Shown here in pieces: positions 26,417 through 34,398 of a stretch of DNA of 64,000 bases. Each line of letters opens with the position of its first letter. Position 1 is the first letter of the stretch. A program made the position numbers and the translations under genes. The stretch lies in the NCBI GenBank assembly GCA_002967695.1, contig PUHN01000013.1, forward strand, positions 1 through 64,000. Direction: 5' to 3'. The notes under the pieces were generated by a model. It saw only the letters and a list, made by a program, of their open reading frames with translations. It did not search any database and was not told the origin of the DNA. This stretch comes from Rhodobacteraceae bacterium WD3A24 (lineage in GTDB: Bacteria > Pseudomonadota > Alphaproteobacteria > Rhodobacterales > Rhodobacteraceae).

Positions 26417-26974
26417 ATGGACGATCTCGACACCCGCACCGGATTGCCCGAGGCGCTGCGCTATCTCGTGGCGCAGTATCCCCGCGACATCTGGGAAAGC
26501 CACCGCAACTTCGACGAGCTCACCCGGTTCTGGCTCGAGCGGCACGTGATGTTTCGCCAGTTGCTCGACCGGATCAACGCCGGTGCCGAGGCGTTTCTCG
26601 ACGGCAACGCCAATGCGGCCGTCTTCGCGCGCGAGAACGCGCGCTATACCGGCTTTTTCCTCAACCAGCTCCACGGGCACCACCAGATCGAGGACGTGCA
26701 CTACTTTCCCACCCTCTCGGGGCTGGAGCCCGGCCTCAACCGGGGGTTCGAGATTCTCGATCAGGATCACCACGCGCTTGACGGCCACCTCCACGGGCTG
26801 GCCGACGACACCAACGCCATGCTCGAGGCCATCCAGGCCCGGCAGGGCGGCCATGATGCCGCCGGGCGGCTGCACGCGCGGCTCGCCGGCTTCGCCAGTT
26901 TTCTCGACCGCCATCTCGTGGACGAGGAGGAGCTGGTCATCCCCGTCATCCTGCACCACGCGCCGCGACTTTGA
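26417..26974 (+). CDS. Hemerythrin domain protein
   Basis: 185 residues, one four-helix hemerythrin-like domain over nearly the whole length. Candidate di-iron ligands in order: His in ESHRNFDE, HVMFRQLL, the HGHHQIEDVHYFP cluster, DQDHHALDGHLHG and RHLVDEEEL, giving the H...HxxxE...HxxxD pattern. Such proteins bind O2 or NO or sense iron/redox. Cytosolic, no signal. AGGGAGAGA precedes the ATG. Its nearest downstream partner is a DUF465 protein. Confidence 0.85.
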   Translation: MDDLDTRTGLPEALRYLVAQYPRDIWESHRNFDELTRFWLERHVMFRQLLDRINAGAEAFLDGNANAAVFARENARYTGFFLNQLHGHHQIEDVHYFPTLSGLEPGLNRGFEILDQDHHALDGHLHGLADDTNAMLEAIQARQGGHDAAGRLHARLAGFASFLDRHLVDEEELVIPVILHHAPRL

Positions 26975-27060
26975 GCGCGCCGGTTTGCGCCATGTCAAGG
27001 CGCAGGGCCGGCGCCCGATGCAGGGTGGCGCGGCAAACGCTGCAGGACAGGAGACCCGCG

Positions 27061-27303
27061 ATGTCGCATACGCCGCACGAACTCGCCGACGATTTTCCCG
27101 ACGAGATCGACGAAATCCATGCGCTGAAGGAAAAGGACGCGCATTTCGCGCGGCTTGTCGAACGCTATCACGAGGTCAACCGGGCGGTTCATCGCGCCGA
27201 GACGCGCGTCGAACCCGTCAGCGAGGAACGCGAGGAGGCGCTGCGCCACCACCGTGTCCAGCTCAAGGACGAGATCGCGCGCGAGCTGCACGCACGCGGG
27301 TAA
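27061..27303 (+). CDS. YdcH family protein (DUF465)
   Basis: 80 residues, all helical. The pattern HELADDFPDEIDEIHALKEK, then HFARLVERYHEVNRAVHRAE and LRHHRVQLKDEIARELHARG, is that of DUF465/YdcH, small proteins of unknown function built as two antiparallel helices. Start ATG at 27061 follows CAGGAGACCCGCG. An earlier in-frame start at 26971 would overlap the hemerythrin stop and add unrelated residues. Confidence 0.85.
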   Translation: MSHTPHELADDFPDEIDEIHALKEKDAHFARLVERYHEVNRAVHRAETRVEPVSEEREEALRHHRVQLKDEIARELHARG

Positions 27304-27336
27304 CGGGGCGGGCGCGCGCGGCGCCCGGCGGGGCCG

Positions 27337-27795
27337 TCAGGCCCCGCCCTCGCCGGCGCCCTCGACATGGGCCTGGAAGTTCTCGAAGAACTGGTCGGCC
27401 ATTTTCTTGGCGAACCCGTTTATCAGCCGCGAGCCGAGCTGGGCGAGCTTGCCGCCCACCTGCGCCTCGACGTCATAGGTCAGCTCGGTGCCGTCCTCGG
27501 CGTCGGCGAGATGGACCACCGCCGCGCCCTTGGCAAAGCCCGCCACGCCGCCGGAGCCCTCGCCCGCGATGCGGTAGCTTTCATTCTCGACCACGTCGGA
27601 GAGGGTGACCTTGCCCTTGAAGGTGGCCTTGACCGGGCCGACCTTCTGCTTGACCACGGCCTCGAAGCCCTCTTCGGGGTTGCCCGTGAGTTCCTGACAG
27701 CCGGGGATCGACGCCTTGAGCGTCTCGGCGTCGTTGAGGTGGCGCCAGACCGTTTCGCGGTCGGCGGCGATGGTGCGGCTGCCCTTGAGTTCCAT
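27337..27795 (-). CDS. CoxG-like SRPBCC protein (carbon monoxide dehydrogenase subunit G family)
   Basis: 152 residues. START/SRPBCC fold typical of CoxG: begins MELKGSRTIAADRETVWRHL, then LKASIPGCQELTGN, VKQKVGPVKATFKGKVTL and TYDVEAQVGGKLAQLGSRLI, ending with a C-terminal amphipathic helix (FAKKMADQFFENFQAHVEG). CoxG helps mature or anchor molybdenum CO dehydrogenase, but many bacteria keep CoxG paralogues without cox genes, and none are near here. Function in this strain is therefore open. GGAAGGGAGTGAGGG precedes the ATG. Confidence 0.85.
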   Translation of the reverse strand: MELKGSRTIAADRETVWRHLNDAETLKASIPGCQELTGNPEEGFEAVVKQKVGPVKATFKGKVTLSDVVENESYRIAGEGSGGVAGFAKGAAVVHLADAEDGTELTYDVEAQVGGKLAQLGSRLINGFAKKMADQFFENFQAHVEGAGEGGA

Positions 27796-27874
27796 ATGCC
27801 CTCACTCCCTTCCGGTTTTCCGGTGACGGGCAAGCCATAGGCCGGCGGGGCCGGAGGGTAAAGCCCCTGACGGC

Positions 27875-29287
27875 TCAGGAGTCGATCTCGTAGGGCACGA
27901 GCCCGCGCCGCTCGGGCGTGACGGTCAGCCGCCGGCCCAGCGGGGGCACGGCACGCTGATGGCAATCGGCCCGCTCGCAGATGCGGCAGGAGATGCCGAT
28001 GGGCTCGAATGCCTGGGGGCGGGAGAGGTCGAGATCGTCGGCATAGACCAGCGCGCCGGCATGGGCGATCTCGCAGCCCAGCCCGATGGCATAGCGCCGC
28101 ACCGGGGCGGTGAAGGCGCCGCCGGGTTTGGAGACATCGCGCGCCAGGCAGAAATAGCGCACGCCGTCGGGTGTCTCGGCGAGCTGGCGCAGGAATCGCC
28201 CCGGCGTCTCGAAGGCGCGGTGGACGTTCCATAACGGGCAGGCCCCGCCGAAACGGGCGAATTGCAGGCGCGTGGCCGAATGCCGCTTTGTGATCGTGCC
28301 GGCCTGATCGACCCGGACGAAGAAGAACGGCACGCCCTTGGCGCCGGGGCGTTGCAGTGTCGAGAGCCGGTGGGCGACCTGCTCGATCGAGGCGCCGAAA
28401 ATATCGGCGAGGCGTTCGAGGTCGTGGCGGGTCTCGCGCGCGGCGTTGAGAAAGGCGGTGTAGGGCATCAGCGCCGCGCCCGCGAAATAATTGGCCAGGC
28501 CGATCTTGGCGATCGCGCGCGACTCGTCGGACTGGAAGCGGGCGAGGTCCAGCGTGGCCTCCAGCAGATCATCGCGCGTGAGCAGCGCGGCCTGATGGAG
28601 CAGCTGAAAACGCTGGGTCGCCGCCGTGGCCTTGGTCGAGATCACCAGAGTCTTGCGCGCCGGGTCATAGGCGCGGATCTCGGGGATATCGGCGAAATGC
28701 ACGCCGACCCCGTGGGCGGCCAGCGTGTCGATCGCCCTGTCGAGCGGCGCGTCGGGCCGGTCGGCCGCCGCCGTGCCGCCGGCGGCGAAGTGCTCTGCCG
28801 CGCGGTCGACGGCGTCGATGTAGTTGTCGCAGTAATGGAAGAAATCGCGCACCTCCTCCCAGGGGGTGGGGCGCAGCGCGGCGTCCTCGCGGCCCAGGGC
28901 CTCGTCGAGAACGGCGAGCCGCTCATGCGTCTGTCGGTAGGCGCGGTGCAGTTGCAGGAAGGCCCGCGCCAGCGCCGGCGCGCTCGACGCCGCCAGTCGC
29001 AGATCGGCCTGTGGCGGCGGATCGGCAAAGACGGGGTCGGCGAGCGCCTCGCGCATGTCGCTGATCAGCCGTTCGGAATCGCCGGTGGACAACTCGGCCA
29101 CGTCAAAGCCGAATTCCTGCGCCAGCGCCAGCACGACCGTGGCCGAAACGGGCCGGTTGTTGTTTTCCATCTGGTTGAGGTAGGGCAGGGAAACCCCGAG
29201 TTTCGCGGCGAAATCCTTTTGCGTCAGTCCCAGCCGCGTGCGGGTCTCGCGCAGCTTGGCGCCGGCATAGAGCTTGTGTGTGGCCAT
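27875..29287 (-). CDS. pccR: Short-chain fatty acyl-CoA regulator (PccR/ScfR family)
   Basis: 470 residues. N-terminal XRE helix-turn-helix (LRETRTRLGLTQKDFAAKLGVSLPYLNQMENN, residues about 10-45), a helical linker, a central IrrE-like domain with FQLLHQAAL-type helix, and a C-terminal domain with cysteines in FGGACPLWNVHR and ISCRICERADCHQRAVPPLG. This is the ScfR layout; PccR of Rhodobacter sphaeroides activates pccB when propionyl-CoA is present. Start at 29287 is chosen because GGAG lies 6 nt upstream; an ATG at 29299 is possible. Gene lies next to pccB/pccA, and TTTGCAAA palindromes lie 13 bp before its start, so it is likely self-regulated. Confidence 0.92.
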   Translation of the reverse strand: MATHKLYAGAKLRETRTRLGLTQKDFAAKLGVSLPYLNQMENNNRPVSATVVLALAQEFGFDVAELSTGDSERLISDMREALADPVFADPPPQADLRLAASSAPALARAFLQLHRAYRQTHERLAVLDEALGREDAALRPTPWEEVRDFFHYCDNYIDAVDRAAEHFAAGGTAAADRPDAPLDRAIDTLAAHGVGVHFADIPEIRAYDPARKTLVISTKATAATQRFQLLHQAALLTRDDLLEATLDLARFQSDESRAIAKIGLANYFAGAALMPYTAFLNAARETRHDLERLADIFGASIEQVAHRLSTLQRPGAKGVPFFFVRVDQAGTITKRHSATRLQFARFGGACPLWNVHRAFETPGRFLRQLAETPDGVRYFCLARDVSKPGGAFTAPVRRYAIGLGCEIAHAGALVYADDLDLSRPQAFEPIGISCRICERADCHQRAVPPLGRRLTVTPERRGLVPYEIDS

Positions 29288-29299
29288 GTCGTGCTCCAT

Positions 29300-29331
29300 G
29301 TTTGCAAATCCGCTTTAGCAGGATTTGCAAT
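29300..29331. promoter_or_regulatory. Probable PccR operator at its own gene
   Basis: TTTGCAAA at 29301-29308 and ATTTGCAAT at 29323-29331, centres 23 bp apart, about two helical turns. The 61-bp gap between the Bcr-type exporter stop and the pccR start holds little else. The same palindrome occurs before pccB. Confidence 0.7.
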
Positions 29332-29348
29332 CCGTGCGAAGCCTCGGT

Positions 29349-30563
29349 TCAGCGCGTCACGGCCCGCTCGCGGCGGATGACATAGATGATCGAGGTGACC
29401 GATGCCGTCGAGGTGGCGATCATGATGGCCAGCAGCGGCCACGGCCCCGCGCCGGGCACCAGCAGGGCCCCCGCCAGCGCCGACAGCCCCGCGCCGCCGC
29501 CGATCATGATCGCGCCGCCCAGCCCCGAGGCGGTGCCCGCCAGATGCGGGCGCACCGACAGCATGCCCGCCGTGGCGTTGGGCAGCACCATCCCGTTGCC
29601 CAGCCCCACGAAGACGAAAAAGCCGAAAAACACCGGCGCGGGCGCCAGCCCGGCCAGCGCCAGAAGCATCAGCGTCGCTACCCCCGTCGCGGTGATCGAC
29701 GAGCCCCACAGCACCATCCGGTTGACGCCCAGGCGCACCGAAAAGCGCCCCGAGAAGAAGTTGCCAAAGGCATAGCCCGCCGCCGGCGCGCCGAAATAGA
29801 AGCCCAGCACCGAGGGCGAGAGCCCGAAGACCTGCGTGCCGACAAAGGGCGCCCCGCCGAGAAAGGCGAAGAACGACCCCGAGGTGAAGGCCGCCGACAG
29901 GCAGTAGCCCCAGAACCGGCGCGAGGTCAGCAGCTCGGGATACTGCACAACCTGCGCGCGGAAGCTGGTCGACCGGGATCGGGCGGTCTCGCCCAGATCG
30001 GCCCAGGTCAGCGCCATCATCGCCAGCCCGCACAGCAGCATCAGAACGAAGCTCGCCTGCCAGCCGAAAAGCTCCTGCAGCACCCCGCCCAGCATCGGCC
30101 CCAGCATCGGCACCAGCGCCATGCCCATGGTCACATAGCCGATCATCGAGGCGGCGCGCGCCTCGCCGACGATATCGCGCACCACGGCGCGGCTGAGCAC
30201 CATCGTGGCGACCACCACCGCCTGCAGCATGCGAAAGACCAGAAAGATCTCGACCGTGGGCGCGAGCAGCGTGCCGATCGTGGCCAGCACGAAGCCGCCG
30301 ATCGACCACATCAGCACCGGTCGGCGGCCGAAACGGTCGGAGATCGGGCCAATGAAAAGCTGAAGCGCCGCGTTCATGCCCAGATAAAGCGACACGGAAA
30401 GCTGGATCACCGCGTAGTCGGCGTCGAACCACTCGGCCATGCTGGGCAGCGAGGGCAGAAAGACATTCATGGAAAGCGCCTGCAGCCCGGCCAGCAGGAC
30501 CAGCGTCATGATATGCGGCGGGGTGGCGCGGTCGAGAAACCGGCTGGGCGCATGCGTTGTCAT
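29349..30563 (-). CDS. Multidrug effflux MFS transporter, Bcr/CflA subfamily
   Basis: 404 residues, twelve transmembrane helices of the major facilitator superfamily. The Bcr/CflA group motif is [49 protein letters not shown] around helices 1-3, with motif [13 protein letters not shown]. Exports drugs or small metabolites by proton antiport. It lies upstream of pccR in the same direction and could read into it, though the PccR sites in between suggest pccR has its own promoter. A role in propionate metabolism is not indicated. Confidence 0.88.
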   Translation of the reverse strand: MTTHAPSRFLDRATPPHIMTLVLLAGLQALSMNVFLPSLPSMAEWFDADYAVIQLSVSLYLGMNAALQLFIGPISDRFGRRPVLMWSIGGFVLATIGTLLAPTVEIFLVFRMLQAVVVATMVLSRAVVRDIVGEARAASMIGYVTMGMALVPMLGPMLGGVLQELFGWQASFVLMLLCGLAMMALTWADLGETARSRSTSFRAQVVQYPELLTSRRFWGYCLSAAFTSGSFFAFLGGAPFVGTQVFGLSPSVLGFYFGAPAAGYAFGNFFSGRFSVRLGVNRMVLWGSSITATGVATLMLLALAGLAPAPVFFGFFVFVGLGNGMVLPNATAGMLSVRPHLAGTASGLGGAIMIGGGAGLSALAGALLVPGAGPWPLLAIMIATSTASVTSIIYVIRRERAVTR

Positions 30564-30624
30564 GCAATCGGTTTAGGACGCGCCCGCGGGGATGTCCATT
30601 GCGTGGCCCGGCGGGGTTTTCTAC

Positions 30625-30665
30625 TTTGCTATTTGCTAGTGCCTTCGTGCCAAGTATTTGCAAAT
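30625..30665 (+). promoter_or_regulatory. Probable PccR operator upstream of pccB
   Basis: Two direct TTTGCTA copies (30625 and 30632, one overlapping the AT-rich CTACTTTG) and, 20 bp on, a perfect 10-bp palindrome ATTTGCAAAT (30656-30665). It lies 72-112 bp before the pccB start. The family regulator PccR is known to act at TTTGCAAA-type sites; binding here is inferred. Confidence 0.7.
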
Positions 30666-30736
30666 TTACCGGAAATCGCTTTCCGCCCCGGACCGGCGCC
30701 GATATGCTGCGCAGCGCGAAGCGAGGAGGAGCCCCG

Positions 30737-32269
30737 ATGAAAGACGTCCTGCAACAGCTCGAGGATCGTCGCGCCTCGGCCCGGCTGGGTGGCGGCGAAC
30801 GCCGGATCGACGCGCAGCACGCCAAGGGCAAGCTGACCGCGCGCGAGCGCGTGACGCTGTTGCTCGACGAGGGCTCCTTCGAGGAGTTCGACATGTTCAT
30901 GGCCCATCGCTGCACCGATTTCGGGATGGAGCGCGACAGGCCCTACGGCGACGGTGTCGTCACCGGGTGGGGGACGATCAACGGGCGCATGGTCTATGTC
31001 TTCAGCCAGGATTTCACCGTCTTTGGCGGCTCGCTGTCGGAAACGCACGCCCAGAAAATATGCAAGATCATGGATATGGCGATGCAGAACGGCGCGCCGG
31101 TGATCGGGCTCAACGACTCCGGCGGCGCGCGCATCCAGGAAGGTGTCGCCAGCCTCGCGGGCTACGCCGAGGTGTTCCAGCGCAACATCATGGCCTCCGG
31201 CGTGATCCCGCAGATCAGCGTCATCATGGGCCCCTGCGCGGGCGGGGCGGTCTATTCCCCGGCGATGACCGATTTCATCTTCATGGTGCGCGACTCCTCG
31301 TACATGTTCGTCACCGGCCCCGACGTGGTCAAGACGGTCACGAACGAGCATGTCACCGCCGAGGAACTGGGCGGCGCGCGCACCCACACCACGAAATCCT
31401 CGGTCGCCGATGCCGCTTTCGACAACGACATGGAGGCGCTCATCGAGGTGCGCCGGCTCGTCGATCTTCTGCCGCTGTCGAACCGCGAGAAGGTGCCGCA
31501 CCGGCCGTTCTTCGACGACCCCAACCGTGTGGAGCCCAGCCTCGCCACGCTGGTGCCGGCCAGCCCCAACCAGCCCTACGACATGAAGGAGCTGATCCTC
31601 AAGACGGCCGACGAGGGCGATTTCTACGAAATACAGGCCGATTACGCCAAGAACATCATCACCGGATTCATCCGGCTGGAGGGGGCGACGGTGGGCGTCG
31701 TGGCCAACCAGCCGATGGTGCTCGCCGGCTGTCTCGACATCGACTCGAGCCGCAAGGCCGCGCGTTTCGTGCGGTTCTGCGACGCCTTCGAGATTCCCAT
31801 CCTGACCTTCGTGGACGTGCCGGGGTTCCTGCCAGGCACCGGGCAGGAGTTCGGCGGCGTCATCAAGCACGGCGCGAAACTGCTTTTCGCCTATGGCGAG
31901 GCGACGGTGCCCAAGGTCACGGTGATCACCCGCAAGGCCTATGGCGGCGCCTATGACGTGATGAGTTCCAAGCACATCCGGGGTGATTTCAACTATGCCT
32001 GGCCCACCGCCGAAATCGCGGTGATGGGCGCAAAGGGGGCGACCGAGATCCTCTATCGCTCCGAGCTGGGCGACGCCGAAAAGATCGCCGCGCGCACGCG
32101 CGACTACGAGGCGCGCTTTGCCAACCCCTTCGTCGCCGCCGAGCGTGGTTTCATCGACGAGGTGATCCAGCCGCAATCCACCCGTCGCCGCGTCTGCCGG
32201 GCCTTCGCCAGCCTGCGCAACAAGCGGCTGTCGAATCCGTGGAAGAAGCACGACAACATTCCGCTGTGA
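30737..32269 (+). CDS. pccB: Propionyl-CoA carboxylase beta subunit
   Basis: 510 residues, full length. Carboxyltransferase that moves CO2 from carboxybiotin on PccA to propionyl-CoA, giving (S)-methylmalonyl-CoA. Oxyanion-hole motifs are [13 protein letters not shown] and [13 protein letters not shown] in the N-domain, [39 protein letters not shown] and [16 protein letters not shown] in the C-domain. The Asp in the specificity pocket region ([10 protein letters not shown]) fits propionyl over acetyl. Start ATG has GAGGAGG 7 nt upstream. First gene of the pccB ... pccA block under the PccR site. Confidence 0.96.
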   Translation: MKDVLQQLEDRRASARLGGGERRIDAQHAKGKLTARERVTLLLDEGSFEEFDMFMAHRCTDFGMERDRPYGDGVVTGWGTINGRMVYVFSQDFTVFGGSLSETHAQKICKIMDMAMQNGAPVIGLNDSGGARIQEGVASLAGYAEVFQRNIMASGVIPQISVIMGPCAGGAVYSPAMTDFIFMVRDSSYMFVTGPDVVKTVTNEHVTAEELGGARTHTTKSSVADAAFDNDMEALIEVRRLVDLLPLSNREKVPHRPFFDDPNRVEPSLATLVPASPNQPYDMKELILKTADEGDFYEIQADYAKNIITGFIRLEGATVGVVANQPMVLAGCLDIDSSRKAARFVRFCDAFEIPILTFVDVPGFLPGTGQEFGGVIKHGAKLLFAYGEATVPKVTVITRKAYGGAYDVMSSKHIRGDFNYAWPTAEIAVMGAKGATEILYRSELGDAEKIAARTRDYEARFANPFVAAERGFIDEVIQPQSTRRRVCRAFASLRNKRLSNPWKKHDNIPL

Positions 32270-32275
32270 GGACGC

Positions 32276-32716
32276 ATGACGCCGGCGCGCATGACAGCCT
32301 GGGTCGGGGGGGCGCTGGCGCTGGGCGTGGCGGTCTTCCTGCTGGCGGCGCCGGGCTCGCGCACGCCCGAGTCGGGCGCCGATGGCGCGGAGCTGTCCGT
32401 GCCGGCGGTGCCGTCGGGCCAGCCCGTCGCGCTGCAGGACATCCGCCCGGAGGCCGACGGCACGCGGCTGCGCTTTCGCTTCGTCGGCGCGCAGATCGAC
32501 GAGACGGATTTCGAGACCACGGCCGAGGATATGCACCATCTGTGCGAGTTCTACGCCCTGCCATGGATGACGCGCGAGGGGGCGCAGGCCGAGGAGATCG
32601 TCATTTCCCTGGCCGCCCGCGAGGTGCCCTTTGGCGAGGCGGTACCCGAAGTCACCCAGTATTTCGAGGCCTACCGCGTCGAGGACGGCGCCTGTGTCTG
32701 GGAGCTCTTTCAATGA
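32276..32716 (+). CDS. Secreted or membrane-anchored protein, DUF6497-like
   Basis: 146 residues, 6 bp after pccB, so surely cotranscribed. N-terminal helix (TAWVGGALALGVAVFLLAAPG) is an uncleaved anchor or signal. The mature part (VPSGQPVALQDIRPEADGTR, RFRFVGAQIDETDFETTAED, YALPWMTREGAQAEEIVISL, YRVEDGACVWELF) resembles a small family common in Rhodobacterales next to pcc genes (DUF6497). Two cysteines may pair. Function unknown. Confidence 0.72.
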   Translation: MTPARMTAWVGGALALGVAVFLLAAPGSRTPESGADGAELSVPAVPSGQPVALQDIRPEADGTRLRFRFVGAQIDETDFETTAEDMHHLCEFYALPWMTREGAQAEEIVISLAAREVPFGEAVPEVTQYFEAYRVEDGACVWELFQ

Positions 32717-32987
32717 TCGTGAATGCGCAGGGTTGTCCAACCGCCCTGACTTTGGGTAACATTATCCACGGTCCCGGCGCCGGTTGCTCGCGCGTGGTGC
32801 GCTATCGGCAGGGCAGGGCGCCGGCCGCTTGGCGGGGGCAGCCCGCCGATAACCGATCGCCCGCCGAGGCTATGCGCATCGCGGCCGGGCGGACAGGATC
32901 ACGGGATGATCCTGCCCCCCGTTCCAGTACCTCCGGGGGCGGCCGGGGCGCGACGCGCCCCGTAAGCGAACCGAACGGGAGGACGTC
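32717..32987 (+). other. Non-coding leader with two hairpins upstream of a lipoprotein gene
   Basis: 271 bp without a supported gene. CAGGATC pairs with GATCCTG near 32893-32913, and GGGGCGC pairs with GCGCCCC at 32945-32961 with a 3-nt loop, 26 bp before the lipoprotein start. The second could influence translation of the downstream gene or end upstream transcription; neither has a T-run. Upstream TTGTCC and TTTGGGTAACATTATCC near 32730-32766 are the most promoter-like sequences. Confidence 0.35.
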
Positions 32988-33386
32988 ATGCTCACCATCA
33001 TCCGACTTGGGCTCACGGCCATTGGAATCGCGGGGCTCGTTGCCGCCTGCGCCCCTCAGCCGCAGCCCCAGCCGATCCATTCGGAGCCGACCTTCGACAA
33101 ATACGGCAACCCGGAGTGCCGCCCGGCAGACCGGCCGATCAGCGAACAATACCCCGAGCGGCTGCCGCGCTGTGACGTCACCTGCCCCGAGGGCGGCGTC
33201 TATGTCGAGGGCCAGCTCGGCGAACCCGGCCAGTGCCGGCCGCCCAGCGAGGTTTGCGACGGCGAGCCGTTCCAGATCGTGGAGGGCCAGATCATCTGCC
33301 GCCCGGACCACGATGATGACGACGACGATAACGACCGGGACAGGACGCCGAACGACCCGGGCCGCGGCGACTACAACCTCGGCTGA
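32988..33386 (+). CDS. Cys-rich lipoprotein with Asp-rich tail
   Basis: 132 residues. Lipoprotein signal MLTIIRLGLTAIGIAGLVAAC (lipobox VAAC), then a Gln/Pro linker (APQPQPQP). The core has six further cysteines in a spaced pattern (NPECRPAD, PRCDVTCPEGG, GQCRPPSEVCDG, IICRPDH), which suggests disulfides. The C-terminus DHDDDDDDNDRDRTPNDPG is strongly acidic and could bind divalent metals. GGGAGG precedes the ATG. Not recognised as a known family, probably outer-membrane or periplasmic face. Confidence 0.7.
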   Translation: MLTIIRLGLTAIGIAGLVAACAPQPQPQPIHSEPTFDKYGNPECRPADRPISEQYPERLPRCDVTCPEGGVYVEGQLGEPGQCRPPSEVCDGEPFQIVEGQIICRPDHDDDDDDNDRDRTPNDPGRGDYNLG

Positions 33387-33593
33387 CGCCGGTGGCCGCG
33401 CCGTCCGGCACGGGCAGCGCGGCCCCCTTGATGCAGCCGGGCAACAGCACCGCGCGCAGCGCGCGCGCGAGTGGCTTCGTTCCGGCTTCTGCGCTAGGAT
33501 TTCTCGCGGCCGTCCCTCGACGGGCGGCTGCGTCCACTGGTGGCCGGGCTGTGCATGCATCGGCCACGCGGAAACCACGAGCAGGAGACAAAG

Positions 33594-33740
33594 ATGTCCA
33601 GACACGCCAAGACCATCCTCGCCGTCATTGCCCTCTCGGCCGCCGCGGCCTGCGCGCCGCGCGCCGAGGAGGAGGAAGTGGTCTATGTCGAGCCGGTCGA
33701 AGAGCCGGTTCGCGCCGAACCGACCGGCCAGAAATACTGA
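33594..33740 (+). CDS. Small lipoprotein (48 residues)
   Basis: MSRHAKTILAVIALSAAAAC with lipobox AAAC, followed by a short Glu/Val/Pro-rich tail (EEEEVVYVEPVEEPV) ending GQKY. CAGGAGACAA precedes the ATG. Such small acidic lipoproteins are common in Rhodobacterales envelopes; some lie near pcc genes. No domain, role unknown. Confidence 0.65.
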   Translation: MSRHAKTILAVIALSAAAACAPRAEEEEVVYVEPVEEPVRAEPTGQKY

Positions 33741-33806
33741 TACGGCGGCGGGGCGGCCCGGCGCCGCCCCGCGCGTGACGCGCCCCGCGCGAGGCGGAGG
33801 CGCGCC

Positions 33807-34169
33807 ATGCTGAAACATCGCGGATTTCCCTCGCGTCTGGCGGGCACCGATTTCCAGTTCACCATTCGCCGCGCCGCCAAGAGCGGGCGGGCCACGCCCC
33901 TGATCGAACGCAAGCGTCACGCCGACCGCCGGCCGGCCGACCGCCGCGCCGACGCGGCCTTCATGGCCGCGCTGTGGGCACAATTCGGCGACGAGCCCTT
34001 CCCGCGCGGCAATCTCGATGCCGGCCGGCTTTCCTGGCTGTTCGGGCGCGAGGTGGTCGCCGCCGAGGATCCTTTTGATCCTGAAAGCTATGACGCGCTC
34101 CTGCGCATCGACGTGGCCCGCGCCCGCGCGAGCTTTCCCGAGATTTTCGACGGCGGGGGATCGGCATGA
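33807..34169 (+). CDS. Hypothetical protein between pccB and pccA
   Basis: 120 residues, no signal or membrane segment. Basic N-terminal third (RRAAKSGRATPLIERKRHADRRPADRRADA) and an acidic, aromatic C-terminal part (AQFGDEPFPRGNLDAGRLSWLFG, VAAEDPFDPESYDALLRIDVARAR). AGGCGGAGGCGCGCC precedes the ATG. No family recognised. Position inside the pcc block suggests cotranscription with pccA. Confidence 0.6.
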   Translation: MLKHRGFPSRLAGTDFQFTIRRAAKSGRATPLIERKRHADRRPADRRADAAFMAALWAQFGDEPFPRGNLDAGRLSWLFGREVVAAEDPFDPESYDALLRIDVARARASFPEIFDGGGSA

Positions 34170-34398
34170 CCCTGCTCAACCGCGCGCTGAATTGGCAAGG
34201 TTCCGCCCAACCGCGCGGTGGTGCGGTGAAAGCCGTTGCCCGCCAGGGCGTCGGCGCGCATCATCGGGGCGTCGCGGTCACGGTGATCCGTTTCGCGGCA
34301 AAATGTTACCCTTCCCCTGAACTTCGGTCCGGCCCCGCGCGGGTCGGGCCATTTTGTCGTCTTGCCGCGCGCCCGGCCGCGCCGGCGAAGGAGAGAGC

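Noticed and set aside
27337-27795. Functional CO dehydrogenase locus
   Set aside because: Only a CoxG-like protein is present; no coxL, coxM, coxS or maturation genes nearby.
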